This document shows, in pieces, positions 6,307 through 13,379 of a stretch of 18,217 bases of DNA (positions are counted from its first letter, which is position 1; each line of letters begins with the position of its first letter). The stretch spans positions 1-18,217 of the forward strand of contig CAJMOL010000006.1 in NCBI GenBank assembly GCA_905215095.1, in the 5' to 3' direction. The notes under the pieces are model-generated. The model was not told the origin of the DNA, did no database searches, and saw only the letters and a list, made by a program, of their open reading frames with translations. Made by a program: the position numbers and the translations under genes. The DNA is from an uncultured bacterium. Lineage in GTDB: Bacteria; Actinomycetota; Coriobacteriia; Coriobacteriales; Coriobacteriaceae.

Positions 6307-7188
6307 ATGGAGTTTGTTCTTGATAACGGTTCTATCCGCGTAGCACTGAGCACGGCGGGCGGCTCGTTCACCTCAATTGTGGCCGACGGTCGCGAGTATC
6401 TGTGGCAGGGCGATCCTTCGGTCTGGTCGGGCCAGGCACCCATTTGCTTCCCGATCTGCGGCGGCCTTCGTGATGGTCGCGCAATGGCCATGGGCGGCCG
6501 CGAGGTAAAGCTCGCCCGTCACGGCTTTGCGCGCAAACAGGAGTGGAAGCTCGAGGAGCAGGGCGACAACATGGTTGCGCTGAGCCTAAGCTCTGCCGAC
6601 CATGCCGAGTTGCTCGAGCAGTACCCGTATCCGTTTAAGATCGTTGCTCGCTACACGATTGATTCGGAAAAGGTGGTCGTGTCGTACGAGGTGACCAATG
6701 AGGGCACCGAGGACATGCCGTTCTTTGTGGGCGGTCATCCCGGCTTTAAGTGCCCGCTCGACGAGGGCGAGTCCTATGACGACTACGAGCTCCGTTTTGA
6801 GCAGCGTGAGGCCGCCGAGCTCTGTACTGCCGTTCCCTCGACGGGCCTGATTGATGTTGAGCATCGCAGCAAGAATCCCATGATCGGCCAGAACCTGCCG
6901 CTTACCCACGAACTCTTCGACTTCGCGGAGACCATCTTCGACGTGCTCGAGAGCCGCGTGGTTACGCTGACCAAGAAAACCGAGGACAAGGGCGTGCGCC
7001 TGACGTTCCCCGATATGCCGTACCTGATTGTATGGAGCAAGCCCGAGGGCGACTTTGTGGCAGTTGAGCCGTGGGGTGGTCTGTCCACCTGCTCCGATGA
7101 GGACGATGTTCTGGAGCACAAGCGTGGCTGCCTGGTGGCCAAGCCGGGGGAGACCGTTACCCGCGGCTTTGAGATCGAGATCCTTTAA
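6307..7188 (+). CDS. lacX: Aldose 1-epimerase family protein, LacX/GalM-like
   Basis: 293 aa. The start is ATG 6307 because GGGAAGG lies 5-6 nt upstream; an in-frame ATG at 6274 lacks a ribosome site. The protein has the galactose-mutarotase-like beta-sandwich signatures: ICFPICGGLRDGR (47-59), RHGFAR (about 72-77), GGHPGF with the conserved His, and VEPWGG near the C-terminus, whose Glu is the expected catalytic base. The family interconverts alpha and beta anomers of aldoses, in the cytoplasm here since no signal peptide is visible. A protein of this type, LacX, closes the lactococcal lac operon, and the placement here just before lacC supports the same role, possibly on a phosphorylated hexose. 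The symbol follows that resemblance, and exact substrate is unknown. Only 53 nt separate it from lacC, so they are probably co-transcribed. Confidence 0.88.
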   Translation: MEFVLDNGSIRVALSTAGGSFTSIVADGREYLWQGDPSVWSGQAPICFPICGGLRDGRAMAMGGREVKLARHGFARKQEWKLEEQGDNMVALSLSSADHAELLEQYPYPFKIVARYTIDSEKVVVSYEVTNEGTEDMPFFVGGHPGFKCPLDEGESYDDYELRFEQREAAELCTAVPSTGLIDVEHRSKNPMIGQNLPLTHELFDFAETIFDVLESRVVTLTKKTEDKGVRLTFPDMPYLIVWSKPEGDFVAVEPWGGLSTCSDEDDVLEHKRGCLVAKPGETVTRGFEIEIL

Positions 7189-7205
7189 CGAGTTATCGTA
7201 TGTTT

Positions 7206-7225
7206 GGGGCGGGTCATGCCGCCCC
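7206..7225 (+). other. Small GC-rich hairpin in the lacX-lacC gap
   Basis: GGGGCGG (7206-7212) pairs with CCGCCCC (7219-7225) around a 6-nt loop and ends 3 nt before the AGGAG ribosome site of lacC. There is no T-run, so it is not a terminator. It may protect the downstream message or tune lacC translation. Confidence 0.55.
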
Positions 7226-7241
7226 GGAACAGGAGTTCAAC

Positions 7242-8177
7242 ATGATTCTGACCGTTACCATGAACCCGTCGATTGATACGCGCTATCAGCTCGACAAGCT
7301 GATTATCGACGATGTTAACCGTGTGACGCCCGAAAAGACCGCTGGCGGCAAGGGCCTCAACGTGAGCCGTGTGCTGCTGCAGTTGGGCGACGATGTGCTC
7401 GCGACCGGTCTGCTCGGCGGTCACATGGGTGCCTATATGGCCGAGCTCATGGATGCCGATGGCGTCAAGAACGACTTTGTGCCCATCGCTGGCGAGACAC
7501 GCATCTGCCTGAATATCCTGCACGAGGGCAACCAGACCGAGCTGCTGGAGAGCGGCCCGCAGATCGCCCCGGCCGAGCTCGAGGCCTTTACGGCCAAGTT
7601 TGCCGAGCTTGCAGCGAAGGCGGACGTTGTGACGCTTTCGGGCTCGCTGCCGCGCGGCGTCGATGCCGGCTACTATGCCGAGCTCGTCAAGATCGCTGAG
7701 GAGGCGGGCGCCAAGGTGCTGCTCGATACCTCGGGTGCATCGCTGGAGGCCGCGCTTGAGTCCGACGCTAAGCCTGAGCTCGTAAAGCCCAACCTGACCG
7801 AGACTAACGGCCTGCTGGGTACGTCCTTTACGACTGATGATGTCGATGCCCTGCGCGAGGCGCTCGCCGCCGATGGCCGCTTTGCCGGTATTCCCTGGGT
7901 TGTCGTTTCGATGGGCGCTGCCGGTTCGGTGGGCTTCCATGAGGGTCGCGCGTTCCGCGCCAAGACGCCTGCGATTGCGGCTGTGAACGCGACGGGTTCC
8001 GGTGACTCGACCATCGCCGGCTTTGCACATGCCATTGCTGCTGGCGCCGACGACGTCACGGTGCTCAAGACCGCCAATACCTGCGGCAAGCTCAACGCCA
8101 TGGATCCCAAGACCGGCCACCTGGTCATGGACCGCTGGGATGAGATCTTCAACAACGTTGAAGTAACGGAGCTTTAG
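7242..8177 (+). CDS. lacC: Tagatose-6-phosphate kinase LacC (PfkB family)
   Basis: 311 aa, the normal size for LacC. Start ATG 7242 is chosen because AGGAG lies 6 nt upstream and MILTVTMNPSID is the family N-terminus; an in-frame ATG at 7200 has no ribosome site. PfkB features appear in order: TMNPSIDTRYQLD at the start, GGKGLNVSRVL (about 37-47), LSGSLPRG (about 131), and the C-terminal signature NATGSGDSTIAGF with Asp255 as catalytic base. It phosphorylates tagatose-6-phosphate to tagatose-1,6-bisphosphate with ATP. 1-Phosphofructokinase is the nearest alternative, but the lacAB neighbours and the TGSGD variant favour LacC. The aldolase that should follow (LacD) is absent from the window. 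The stop codon is followed after 1 nt by the hairpin of the second structured element. Confidence 0.93.
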   Translation: MILTVTMNPSIDTRYQLDKLIIDDVNRVTPEKTAGGKGLNVSRVLLQLGDDVLATGLLGGHMGAYMAELMDADGVKNDFVPIAGETRICLNILHEGNQTELLESGPQIAPAELEAFTAKFAELAAKADVVTLSGSLPRGVDAGYYAELVKIAEEAGAKVLLDTSGASLEAALESDAKPELVKPNLTETNGLLGTSFTTDDVDALREALAADGRFAGIPWVVVSMGAAGSVGFHEGRAFRAKTPAIAAVNATGSGDSTIAGFAHAIAAGADDVTVLKTANTCGKLNAMDPKTGHLVMDRWDEIFNNVEVTEL

Positions 8178-8178
8178 A

Positions 8179-8322
8179 GTTACGCGGTTTTACCAAACCG
8201 CGTAACGGCTCGACGCTGCGCGGGCCGCATTTGGACAATCTGACGTTCAATTTCAAGGGCGCGACCGAAAGGTCAGCGCCCTTTCATTTCACGTCACCTT
8301 GTCTCAAATGCGACCCGCTCGC
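8179..8322 (-). ncRNA. Unrecognised structured RNA element, copy 2 (partner of 5939-6079)
   Basis: Same architecture as copy 1. P1 8218-8224 with 8314-8322 (bulge 8318-8319); P2 8226-8233 with 8305-8312 and 8234-8237 with 8300-8303 (bulge 8304); P3 8241-8245 with 8292-8296; P3a 8246-8251 with 8286-8291; P4 8255-8262 with 8276-8283 and 8263-8266 with 8271-8274 (bulge 8275, loop GAAA). C8225 opposite A8313 repeats a mismatch seen in copy 1 and is a G-U pair on the minus strand. The separate hairpin has 12-bp arms (8179-8190, 8195-8206) and again the loop TACC, then CGACGCTGCG. It starts 1 nt after the lacC stop. Paired bases differ from copy 1 in most helix positions, always with the partner changed too. 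The strand assignment is inferred and less certain than the fold. Confidence 0.72.
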
Positions 8323-8343
8323 TCACAAGCCAAAACATCGGGG

Positions 8344-8421
8344 TAGTCATTGGGGACGTTCTTAAATGACTAGTCGTTGGGGACGTTCTTAAATGACTAG
8401 TCAAACAAGAACGTCCCCAAC
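8344..8421. repeat. Two tandem 27-nt repeats plus an inverted partial copy
   Basis: 8344-8370 and 8371-8397 differ at one base (TAGTCATTGG versus TAGTCGTTGG start). The 15-mer GTTGGGGACGTTCTT (8376-8390) then recurs inverted at 8407-8421, so the last unit can form a 15-bp hairpin with a 16-nt loop. No T-run follows directly. A related sequence occurs at 3471-3490. The rest of the gap to lspA holds only a possible -10, TATAAG (8496-8501), without a good -35. Confidence 0.75.
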
Positions 8422-8551
8422 GTCTACTTTCGTCACTTTTTAGCTGGTTATTTCGCTTGCGTTGGTGGATATGTCGTGCGTTCTGCTTATGGCAATATAA
8501 GATGGATTATTGCGTAAACGGAATTTGATTATCTGAGGGTAGGGGATTGAT

Positions 8552-9151
8552 TTGGGTCGCACTGGGGATATGACGCCGCCTTTGCGTTGGCGGTTGGGAG
8601 TTGCTGGTGGGGTAGCGCTCGTTGTGCTGCTTGTTGACCAGCTGACCAAGCTTGCGGTTCGTGCCGTGGGCGATGCGCTGCATATGACTGTTATCCCCGG
8701 TGTGATCGACTTTATGTTTGTCCGCAATATCGGTGCTGCCTTTAGCATGGGCGAGGGGCATGGCATCGCGTTTGCCGTGCTGGCGTTGGCGGTCATTATC
8801 GCTATTGCCGTGTACCTCGTTCGTGCACCCCAGCTCGCCCATCTTGAGGTTGTGGGCATGGCGATGGTTGCGGGCGGTGCTATCGGCAACGCTATCGATC
8901 GTTTGGCCTTTGGCTTCGTGACCGATTTTATTGCAACCACCTTCATCGACTTCCCCGTCTTCAATGTGGCCGATATCGGCATTACCTTGGGCGTCGTGCT
9001 CGCCCTCTTCGGCTACATGTTCTTGAGTCCCGCGGCCCGTGAGGTCGATGCGACCGCCGAGCTTAACGCCCGTGACGAGGCCCGCGCTAAGCGCAAGGCC
9101 CAGCAACGCGGGGAGCGTGCCCGCAAGATTCGCGAAAGGAACGAGCGCTAA
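8552..9151 (+). CDS. lspA: Lipoprotein signal peptidase (signal peptidase II)
   Basis: 199 aa with a TTG start at 8552, supported by AGGGG 6 nt upstream; the first in-frame ATG (8570) has GGGG only 2 nt away. LspA removes the signal peptide of diacylglyceryl-modified prolipoproteins in the cytoplasmic membrane. Four hydrophobic segments are seen (about 17-34, 71-91, 101-116, 141-160). The aspartyl dyad lies in GNAIDRL (Asp116) and FNVADIGI (Asp141), with the conserved RNIGAAFS at 58-65. The C-terminal tail (about 165-199) is unusually charged, rich in Ala, Arg, Lys and Glu, and longer than in most LspA proteins. The stop overlaps the next start (TAATG), which points to translational coupling with the pseudouridine synthase, a common pairing. 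Confidence 0.95.
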   Translation: MGRTGDMTPPLRWRLGVAGGVALVVLLVDQLTKLAVRAVGDALHMTVIPGVIDFMFVRNIGAAFSMGEGHGIAFAVLALAVIIAIAVYLVRAPQLAHLEVVGMAMVAGGAIGNAIDRLAFGFVTDFIATTFIDFPVFNVADIGITLGVVLALFGYMFLSPAAREVDATAELNARDEARAKRKAQQRGERARKIRERNER

Positions 9152-10164
9152 TGGCCGACATCCATATTCTTGTTGCCGACGATGCCGCTGGTCAGCGTCT
9201 TGACGCTTATCTGGGCGCCAATGACGGCTGCCCTACACGTTCTGCCTGCGCGCATCTGATTGAGGGCGGTGCCGTATGCGTCAATGGCGAGACCTGCCTG
9301 TCCAAAAAGTACGCCGTGCGAGCCGGCGATCGTATTTCGGTCGATTTGCCCGAGCCGCACGATCCCACCGATGTGATTCCCGAGGCCATCCCGCTCGACA
9401 TTCGCTATGAGGACGATTATCTCATTGTGCTCTCCAAGCAGCGCGGCCTGGTGTGCCATCCCGCGCATGGTCATGAGAGCGGTACGCTCGCGAATGCCCT
9501 GGTCTATCACTGCGGTATCGACCATCTGGGCACCGTGCAGGGCGAGGACCGCCCCGGCATCGTGCATCGTTTGGATCGCGATACCTCGGGTCTCATGCTT
9601 GCGGCAAAGGACGACGACACCCAGCGCGCGCTCCAAAATCTCATCCGCACGCGTACGCTCGATCGTCGTTATATCACGCTCGTTCACGGTCATATCGCTA
9701 TGGATGAGGGCACCATCAACACCGGCATTGCCCGTTCTACGCGTGACCGTGTCAAGATGGCGGTTTCGGACGATCCTTTCGCGCGCCAGGCCATTACGAC
9801 CTTTAAGGTCCTCGAGCGCTTTGATTCCACGCGTTTTGACGACGGCTATACGCTCGTCGAGTGCCACCTGTTTACGGGCCGCACACATCAGATTCGCGTG
9901 CATATGCGCCATATCAACCACGCCTGTGTGGGTGATCCACTCTACGGCAAGTGCGATGCACGCGCCGATCAGGGGCTGACCAGGCAATTCCTTCATTCCT
10001 GGCGCGTCGCGTTCGACCATCCCGTTACGGGGGAGCGCATTGAGTGCCGCGACGAGCTGCCGTGGGACCTTGCGGCGGTTCTGGATGATTTGGCCCCGCG
10101 TTCGCTCGGCCGCACCGCTGCCGGCGACGAAATCGTCCCGCAGCTCGGTCTTCTCGAATCCTAA
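9151..10164 (+). CDS. rluD: RluA-family 23S rRNA pseudouridine synthase (RluD-like)
   Basis: 337 aa. An S4-like RNA-binding domain occupies about residues 13-70, and the RluA-type catalytic domain follows from about 83 to 300. The signature GIVHRLDRDTSGLML (136-150) holds the catalytic Asp142, and the later motif GRTHQIRVHM is also in place. The enzyme isomerises specific uridines in large-subunit rRNA to pseudouridine. RluD is the best fit from the S4 domain and the lspA neighbour, but RluA/C/D subtypes cannot be separated securely by eye. It begins on the last base of the lspA stop codon, so it has no leader of its own. After the gene there is only a short weak inverted repeat (CCTAA/TTAGG), not a clear terminator. 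Confidence 0.92.
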   Translation: MADIHILVADDAAGQRLDAYLGANDGCPTRSACAHLIEGGAVCVNGETCLSKKYAVRAGDRISVDLPEPHDPTDVIPEAIPLDIRYEDDYLIVLSKQRGLVCHPAHGHESGTLANALVYHCGIDHLGTVQGEDRPGIVHRLDRDTSGLMLAAKDDDTQRALQNLIRTRTLDRRYITLVHGHIAMDEGTINTGIARSTRDRVKMAVSDDPFARQAITTFKVLERFDSTRFDDGYTLVECHLFTGRTHQIRVHMRHINHACVGDPLYGKCDARADQGLTRQFLHSWRVAFDHPVTGERIECRDELPWDLAAVLDDLAPRSLGRTAAGDEIVPQLGLLES

Positions 10165-10182
10165 CCAGTATTAGGTGGTTTC

Positions 10183-10212
10183 TTGAACTCGGTTAGCCTG
10201 CGGTAAGATATA
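10183..10212 (+). promoter_or_regulatory. Possible promoter of the glycosyltransferase gene
   Basis: TTGAAC near 10183 is followed by TAAGATATAC near 10204-10213. Either TAAGAT (spacer 15) or GATATA (spacer 18) could be the -10. This is a weak assignment. Confidence 0.3.
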
Positions 10213-10246
10213 CGGTTGTTTACGTAACGCGTTCTCGGGAGCCTGC

Positions 10247-11542
10247 ATGCTCGCCTTTTTACAAACCAACACACCCATCGTGATCTTCAACCAGATTGTC
10301 GTCACGCTGCTCACGGTCTGCTTTCTGTACCAGGTGGTCTTCTTTGTCATTGGCGCTCTTCGTGGCGAGGTCGCGCCTCCCAAGGCCAAAAAACTCCATC
10401 GCTATGCCTTTTTTATCGCGGCGCATAATGAGGAAGCCGTGATCGCCAACCTCGTACGCTCCATCAAGGACCAGGATTATCCGTCCGAGCTCATCGAGGT
10501 TTTCGTGGTCGCCGATGCCTGCACCGACAACACGGCGCAGCTCGCGCGCGAGGCCGGTGCCATTGTTTACGAGCGCAACGACCTGGCCCGCAAGGGCAAG
10601 AGCTGGGTCATGGACTATGGTTTCGATCGCATTCTCAACGAGTATCCCGACACGTTTGAGGGCTACTTTATCTTCGATGCCGACAATGTTATCTCCCGCG
10701 ATTACGTCTCCAAGATGAATGATGCCTTTGACCAGGGTTTCCATGTGGTCACGAGCTACCGCAACTCTAAGAACTTCGGCAGTTCGTGGATTTCGTCTGC
10801 CAACGCCACCTGGTATCTGCGTGAGGCCCGCTTCCTTAACAACGCGCGTAACATCTGCAAGACGTCTTGCGCCGTCTCGGGTTCGGGCTACCTCATCTCC
10901 GCAAGCGTTATCGAGGGCATGCACGGTTGGCAGTTCCATACGCTGACCGAGGATATCCAGTTCACCACGTTCTGCGCCATTCACGGCATTCGCATTGGCT
11001 ATGCGCCGGCGGAGTTCTTTGATGAGCAGCCGGTGACGTTTAAGGCGTCCTGGAAACAGCGCATGCGTTGGACCAAGGGCTTCTACCAGGTGTTCTTTAC
11101 TTATGGTAAGCACTTGGTCAAGTCGACCTTCCGCTATCATCGCTTTGCCGCTTATGACATGTTTATGACCATCGCTCCGGGTATGCTGCTGTCCCTGATC
11201 TCCATGCTCGCCAACGCGACCTTCCTCATCGTGGGCGGGCTTTCGCACGGCTTCTTGGCCACCGAGGTCGAGATGCAGGCTTGCGCCGCCTCGCTCATTA
11301 TGACCTTCGTGATGATGTACCAGACCTTCTTTATCCTGGCGCTACTCACGACCATCTTCGAGTACAAGCACATTCATTGCGCGCAAAAGTGGCGTTTGGT
11401 GACCAACCTGTTTACCTTCCCGATCTTTATGTTCAGCTATATCCCCATCACGGTGGCCGCTCTGTTCCTAAAGGTCGACTGGGTCCCGACGCAGCATGCC
11501 GTCAACGTTACCCTCGACGAGGTCATGCAAGGCGCCAAATAA
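10247..11542 (+). CDS. Family 2 processive glycosyltransferase, membrane-bound
   Basis: 431 aa with GGGAG upstream of ATG 10247. An N-terminal membrane segment (about 13-37) is followed by a cytosolic GT-A catalytic domain: AHNEE (59-63), VVADACTDNT (87-96), the DxD-type DADN (144-147), TED (234-236) with the likely general base, and QRMRW (271-275), the Q-x-x-R-W motif of processive enzymes such as cellulose, chitin and poly-N-acetylglucosamine synthases. Three or four C-terminal hydrophobic segments follow (about 303-325, 340-365, 385-410). It probably transfers sugar from a nucleotide donor to a growing surface polysaccharide or glycolipid. Donor and product cannot be told. No other polysaccharide genes adjoin it, and it seems to be a single-gene unit ended by the terminator at 11551-11592. 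Confidence 0.9.
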   Translation: MLAFLQTNTPIVIFNQIVVTLLTVCFLYQVVFFVIGALRGEVAPPKAKKLHRYAFFIAAHNEEAVIANLVRSIKDQDYPSELIEVFVVADACTDNTAQLAREAGAIVYERNDLARKGKSWVMDYGFDRILNEYPDTFEGYFIFDADNVISRDYVSKMNDAFDQGFHVVTSYRNSKNFGSSWISSANATWYLREARFLNNARNICKTSCAVSGSGYLISASVIEGMHGWQFHTLTEDIQFTTFCAIHGIRIGYAPAEFFDEQPVTFKASWKQRMRWTKGFYQVFFTYGKHLVKSTFRYHRFAAYDMFMTIAPGMLLSLISMLANATFLIVGGLSHGFLATEVEMQACAASLIMTFVMMYQTFFILALLTTIFEYKHIHCAQKWRLVTNLFTFPIFMFSYIPITVAALFLKVDWVPTQHAVNVTLDEVMQGAK

Positions 11543-11550
11543 TCACCGCC

Positions 11551-11592
11551 AAAACCACCGCAAAGGGGACAGGCACCTTTGTGGTGGTTTTT
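11551..11592 (+). terminator. Terminator hairpin built on a GGGGACAGGCACC-type repeat
   Basis: AAAACCACCGCAAAGG (11551-11566) pairs with CCTTTGTGGTGGTTTT (11576-11591) with one G-T pair and a 9-nt loop (GGACAGGCA). It ends in TTTTT. The flanking A-run makes it usable on both strands. The centre resembles a short dispersed repeat also hinted at by GGGGAC in the repeats at 3471 and 8344. Confidence 0.85.
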
Positions 11593-11623
11593 GCGTTTGA
11601 GCAGCTGCCCAAGGAGGTGCACA

Positions 11624-12046
11624 ATGTCCTACATCCCATTTTGGATTTGCATCTTTGCCGGTGCGGTGGTTGATGCTCGTGAGCGGCGGTTTCCCAATGA
11701 GCTTGCCGGCGCATGTGCCGTGGCGGCGTTAGCAGGCGTTTGGCTCGACAGGGGCGTTAACACTGCACTTGATCATGCCGGTCTTGCGGTTATCGTCTAC
11801 CTTGCCCTTGTGCTCACTGAGTCGCTCTGGCGGCACCTCCGTCAAGCCCCCGGCATTGGCATGGGGGACGTCAAGGCGCTCTTCGCGCTTTGCACGCTCG
11901 ACCCTCTGGGCGGCATCGTGGCATTTGCCGTCGCGCTCCTGGCCCTGGCCCTCTCCTGCCTCTTCACAAAATCGCGCTCCCTGCCATTGCTGCCATTTTT
12001 GGTGCCGATATTTGCCATAATCGAGGTCGTGGGCTGCACATTGTAA
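11624..12046 (+). CDS. Small A24-family prepilin peptidase
   Basis: 140 aa from ATG 11624, chosen for AAGGAGG 6 nt upstream. It is a short form of the type IV prepilin peptidase fold, like TadV/CpaA or archaeal FlaK, without the N-methyltransferase domain of PilD. The two catalytic aspartates fit Asp17 in VDARERRFPNE and Asp82 in the GIGMGDVKAL motif (78-86). Hydrophobic segments lie at about 3-16, 28-41, 52-68, 84-110 and 118-137. It would cleave leader peptides of pilin-like proteins at the membrane. No pilin, Tad or Com gene lies in the window, so its substrate is unknown. It is followed after 31 nt by the HD hydrolase gene. Confidence 0.87.
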   Translation: MSYIPFWICIFAGAVVDARERRFPNELAGACAVAALAGVWLDRGVNTALDHAGLAVIVYLALVLTESLWRHLRQAPGIGMGDVKALFALCTLDPLGGIVAFAVALLALALSCLFTKSRSLPLLPFLVPIFAIIEVVGCTL

Positions 12047-12077
12047 CTGATTGCGCATCCTTTTTAAGGAGCATGCC

Positions 12078-13325
12078 ATGGCAATCAATCAACAGACAGC
12101 CGCCATCAAGGCGCGTATGGATCGCATTCCCGCGGCGTTGTCGCCCGAGCTGGTCGAGCGCATTGCCGCTGACCGCGACTCGGGTACCGTCAACCCGTAT
12201 CGTTGCAACGACGATCAGGTCATTCGTCGTATTGATCGCGCTGCCGACAAAGGCACGCTTATGCGTCCGGCCTTTATGCGCGATACCGAAAAGATTCTGC
12301 ATCTGCCCGCATACACCCGCTATGCAGGCAAAACGCAGGTCTTTAGCTTCCGTAGTAACGACGACCTGTCTCGCCGCGGTTTGCACGTGCAGCTTGTCTC
12401 GCGCATCGCTCGCGATATCGGACGCGCTCTGGGGCTCAACTGCGATCTGATCGAGGCAATTGGCTTAGGCCACGACTTGGGCCACACGCCCTTTGGCCAT
12501 GCCGGTGAGCGCTTTCTCAACGATATTTACCACGAGCGTACCGGCCGCTTCTTTTTCCATAACGTGCAGTCGGTCCGCGTGCTCGATGCGCTGTACGGCC
12601 GCAACGTGTCGCTCCAGACGCTCGACGGCGTACTGTGCCACAACGGCGAGTACGAGCAGCGTGTTTTTGAGCTTTCGGACATGGGTTCCTTTGACCAGTT
12701 CGATCAGACGGTTGAGGGCTGCATTGCCAAGGGCTATAGCGCAATTGAGCACCTGCGTCCCATGACGCTCGAAGGCTGCGTGGTCCGCATCTCGGATATC
12801 CTTGCCTACGTTGGGCGCGATCGCCAAGACGCCATTGCGGCGGGCCTGCTGTCGCCCGACGCCTTTGACGATGGCCTGGGCGGTGCATACAACAGCTGGA
12901 TCCTCACGCACGCCTCCATCGATATTGTTGAGCACAGCTATGGCAAGCCGCGCATCGAGATGAGTGAGGAGCTGTTTGAGGAAATCCGCCGAGCCAAGCG
13001 CGAGAACTACGTAAAGATCTATAGCAAGGGCGGCATCGAAGGCGACTCCGAAGCGGAGCTGCGCGAGGCCTTTGAAAAGCTCTACGACCGTTGCCTGCAG
13101 GATATAAACGAAGGCGACGAGTCCTCTTACATCTTTAAGCACCACATCTCTCGCATTGAGCAGCAGCTTTCCTACTACGATCGCACCTATGCCTGGCAGG
13201 GCGATAAAGACCAGGCGGTCGTGGATTACATTGCTAGCATGACGGACGGTTATTTCTGCGAACTTACGAGCAAGCTTTTCCCGGGATTGAAGTTTCCGCA
13301 CCGTACTTATATTAACGAACGGTAG
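12078..13325 (+). CDS. dgt: dGTPase-like HD-domain triphosphohydrolase
   Basis: 415 aa from ATG 12078, with AAGGAG 6 nt upstream. The HD-domain metal ligands are visible: His103 in SRRGLHVQLVSRIAR, His132-Asp133 in GLGHDLGHTPFGHAGE, and Asp240 in VVRISDILAYV. HNVQSVRVLD (161-170) is also typical of the dGTPase group. Members cut dNTPs to the deoxynucleoside and tripolyphosphate, lowering the cellular dNTP pool. The sequence before residue 90 is less standard, and the usual RLxxKTQV-type N-terminus appears as RYAGKTQVF (81-89). Substrate preference among dNTPs cannot be read off. The C-terminal half is helical and acidic. A small hairpin overlaps the stop codon, and rarA follows. Confidence 0.88.
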   Translation: MAINQQTAAIKARMDRIPAALSPELVERIAADRDSGTVNPYRCNDDQVIRRIDRAADKGTLMRPAFMRDTEKILHLPAYTRYAGKTQVFSFRSNDDLSRRGLHVQLVSRIARDIGRALGLNCDLIEAIGLGHDLGHTPFGHAGERFLNDIYHERTGRFFFHNVQSVRVLDALYGRNVSLQTLDGVLCHNGEYEQRVFELSDMGSFDQFDQTVEGCIAKGYSAIEHLRPMTLEGCVVRISDILAYVGRDRQDAIAAGLLSPDAFDDGLGGAYNSWILTHASIDIVEHSYGKPRIEMSEELFEEIRRAKRENYVKIYSKGGIEGDSEAELREAFEKLYDRCLQDINEGDESSYIFKHHISRIEQQLSYYDRTYAWQGDKDQAVVDYIASMTDGYFCELTSKLFPGLKFPHRTYINER

Positions 13326-13330
13326 TTCGT
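13315..13330 (+). other. Short perfect hairpin over the dgt stop codon
   Basis: ACGAAC (13315-13320), loop GGTA, GTTCGT (13325-13330), followed by ATTTATT. It is too weak for a confident terminator. TATACT at 13341-13346 is a likely -10 for rarA. Confidence 0.4.
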
Positions 13331-13379
13331 ATTTATTCGGTATACTGTTGGTCAACAACGATTTTGATTGACGCACGGG

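Noticed and set aside
7206..7225. Terminator between lacX and lacC
   Set aside because: The stem is followed by GGAACAGGAG (the ribosome site) and not by a T-run.
8344..8421. CRISPR-like short tandem repeats
   Set aside because: Only two direct units, no spacers between them, a third inverted, and no cas genes.
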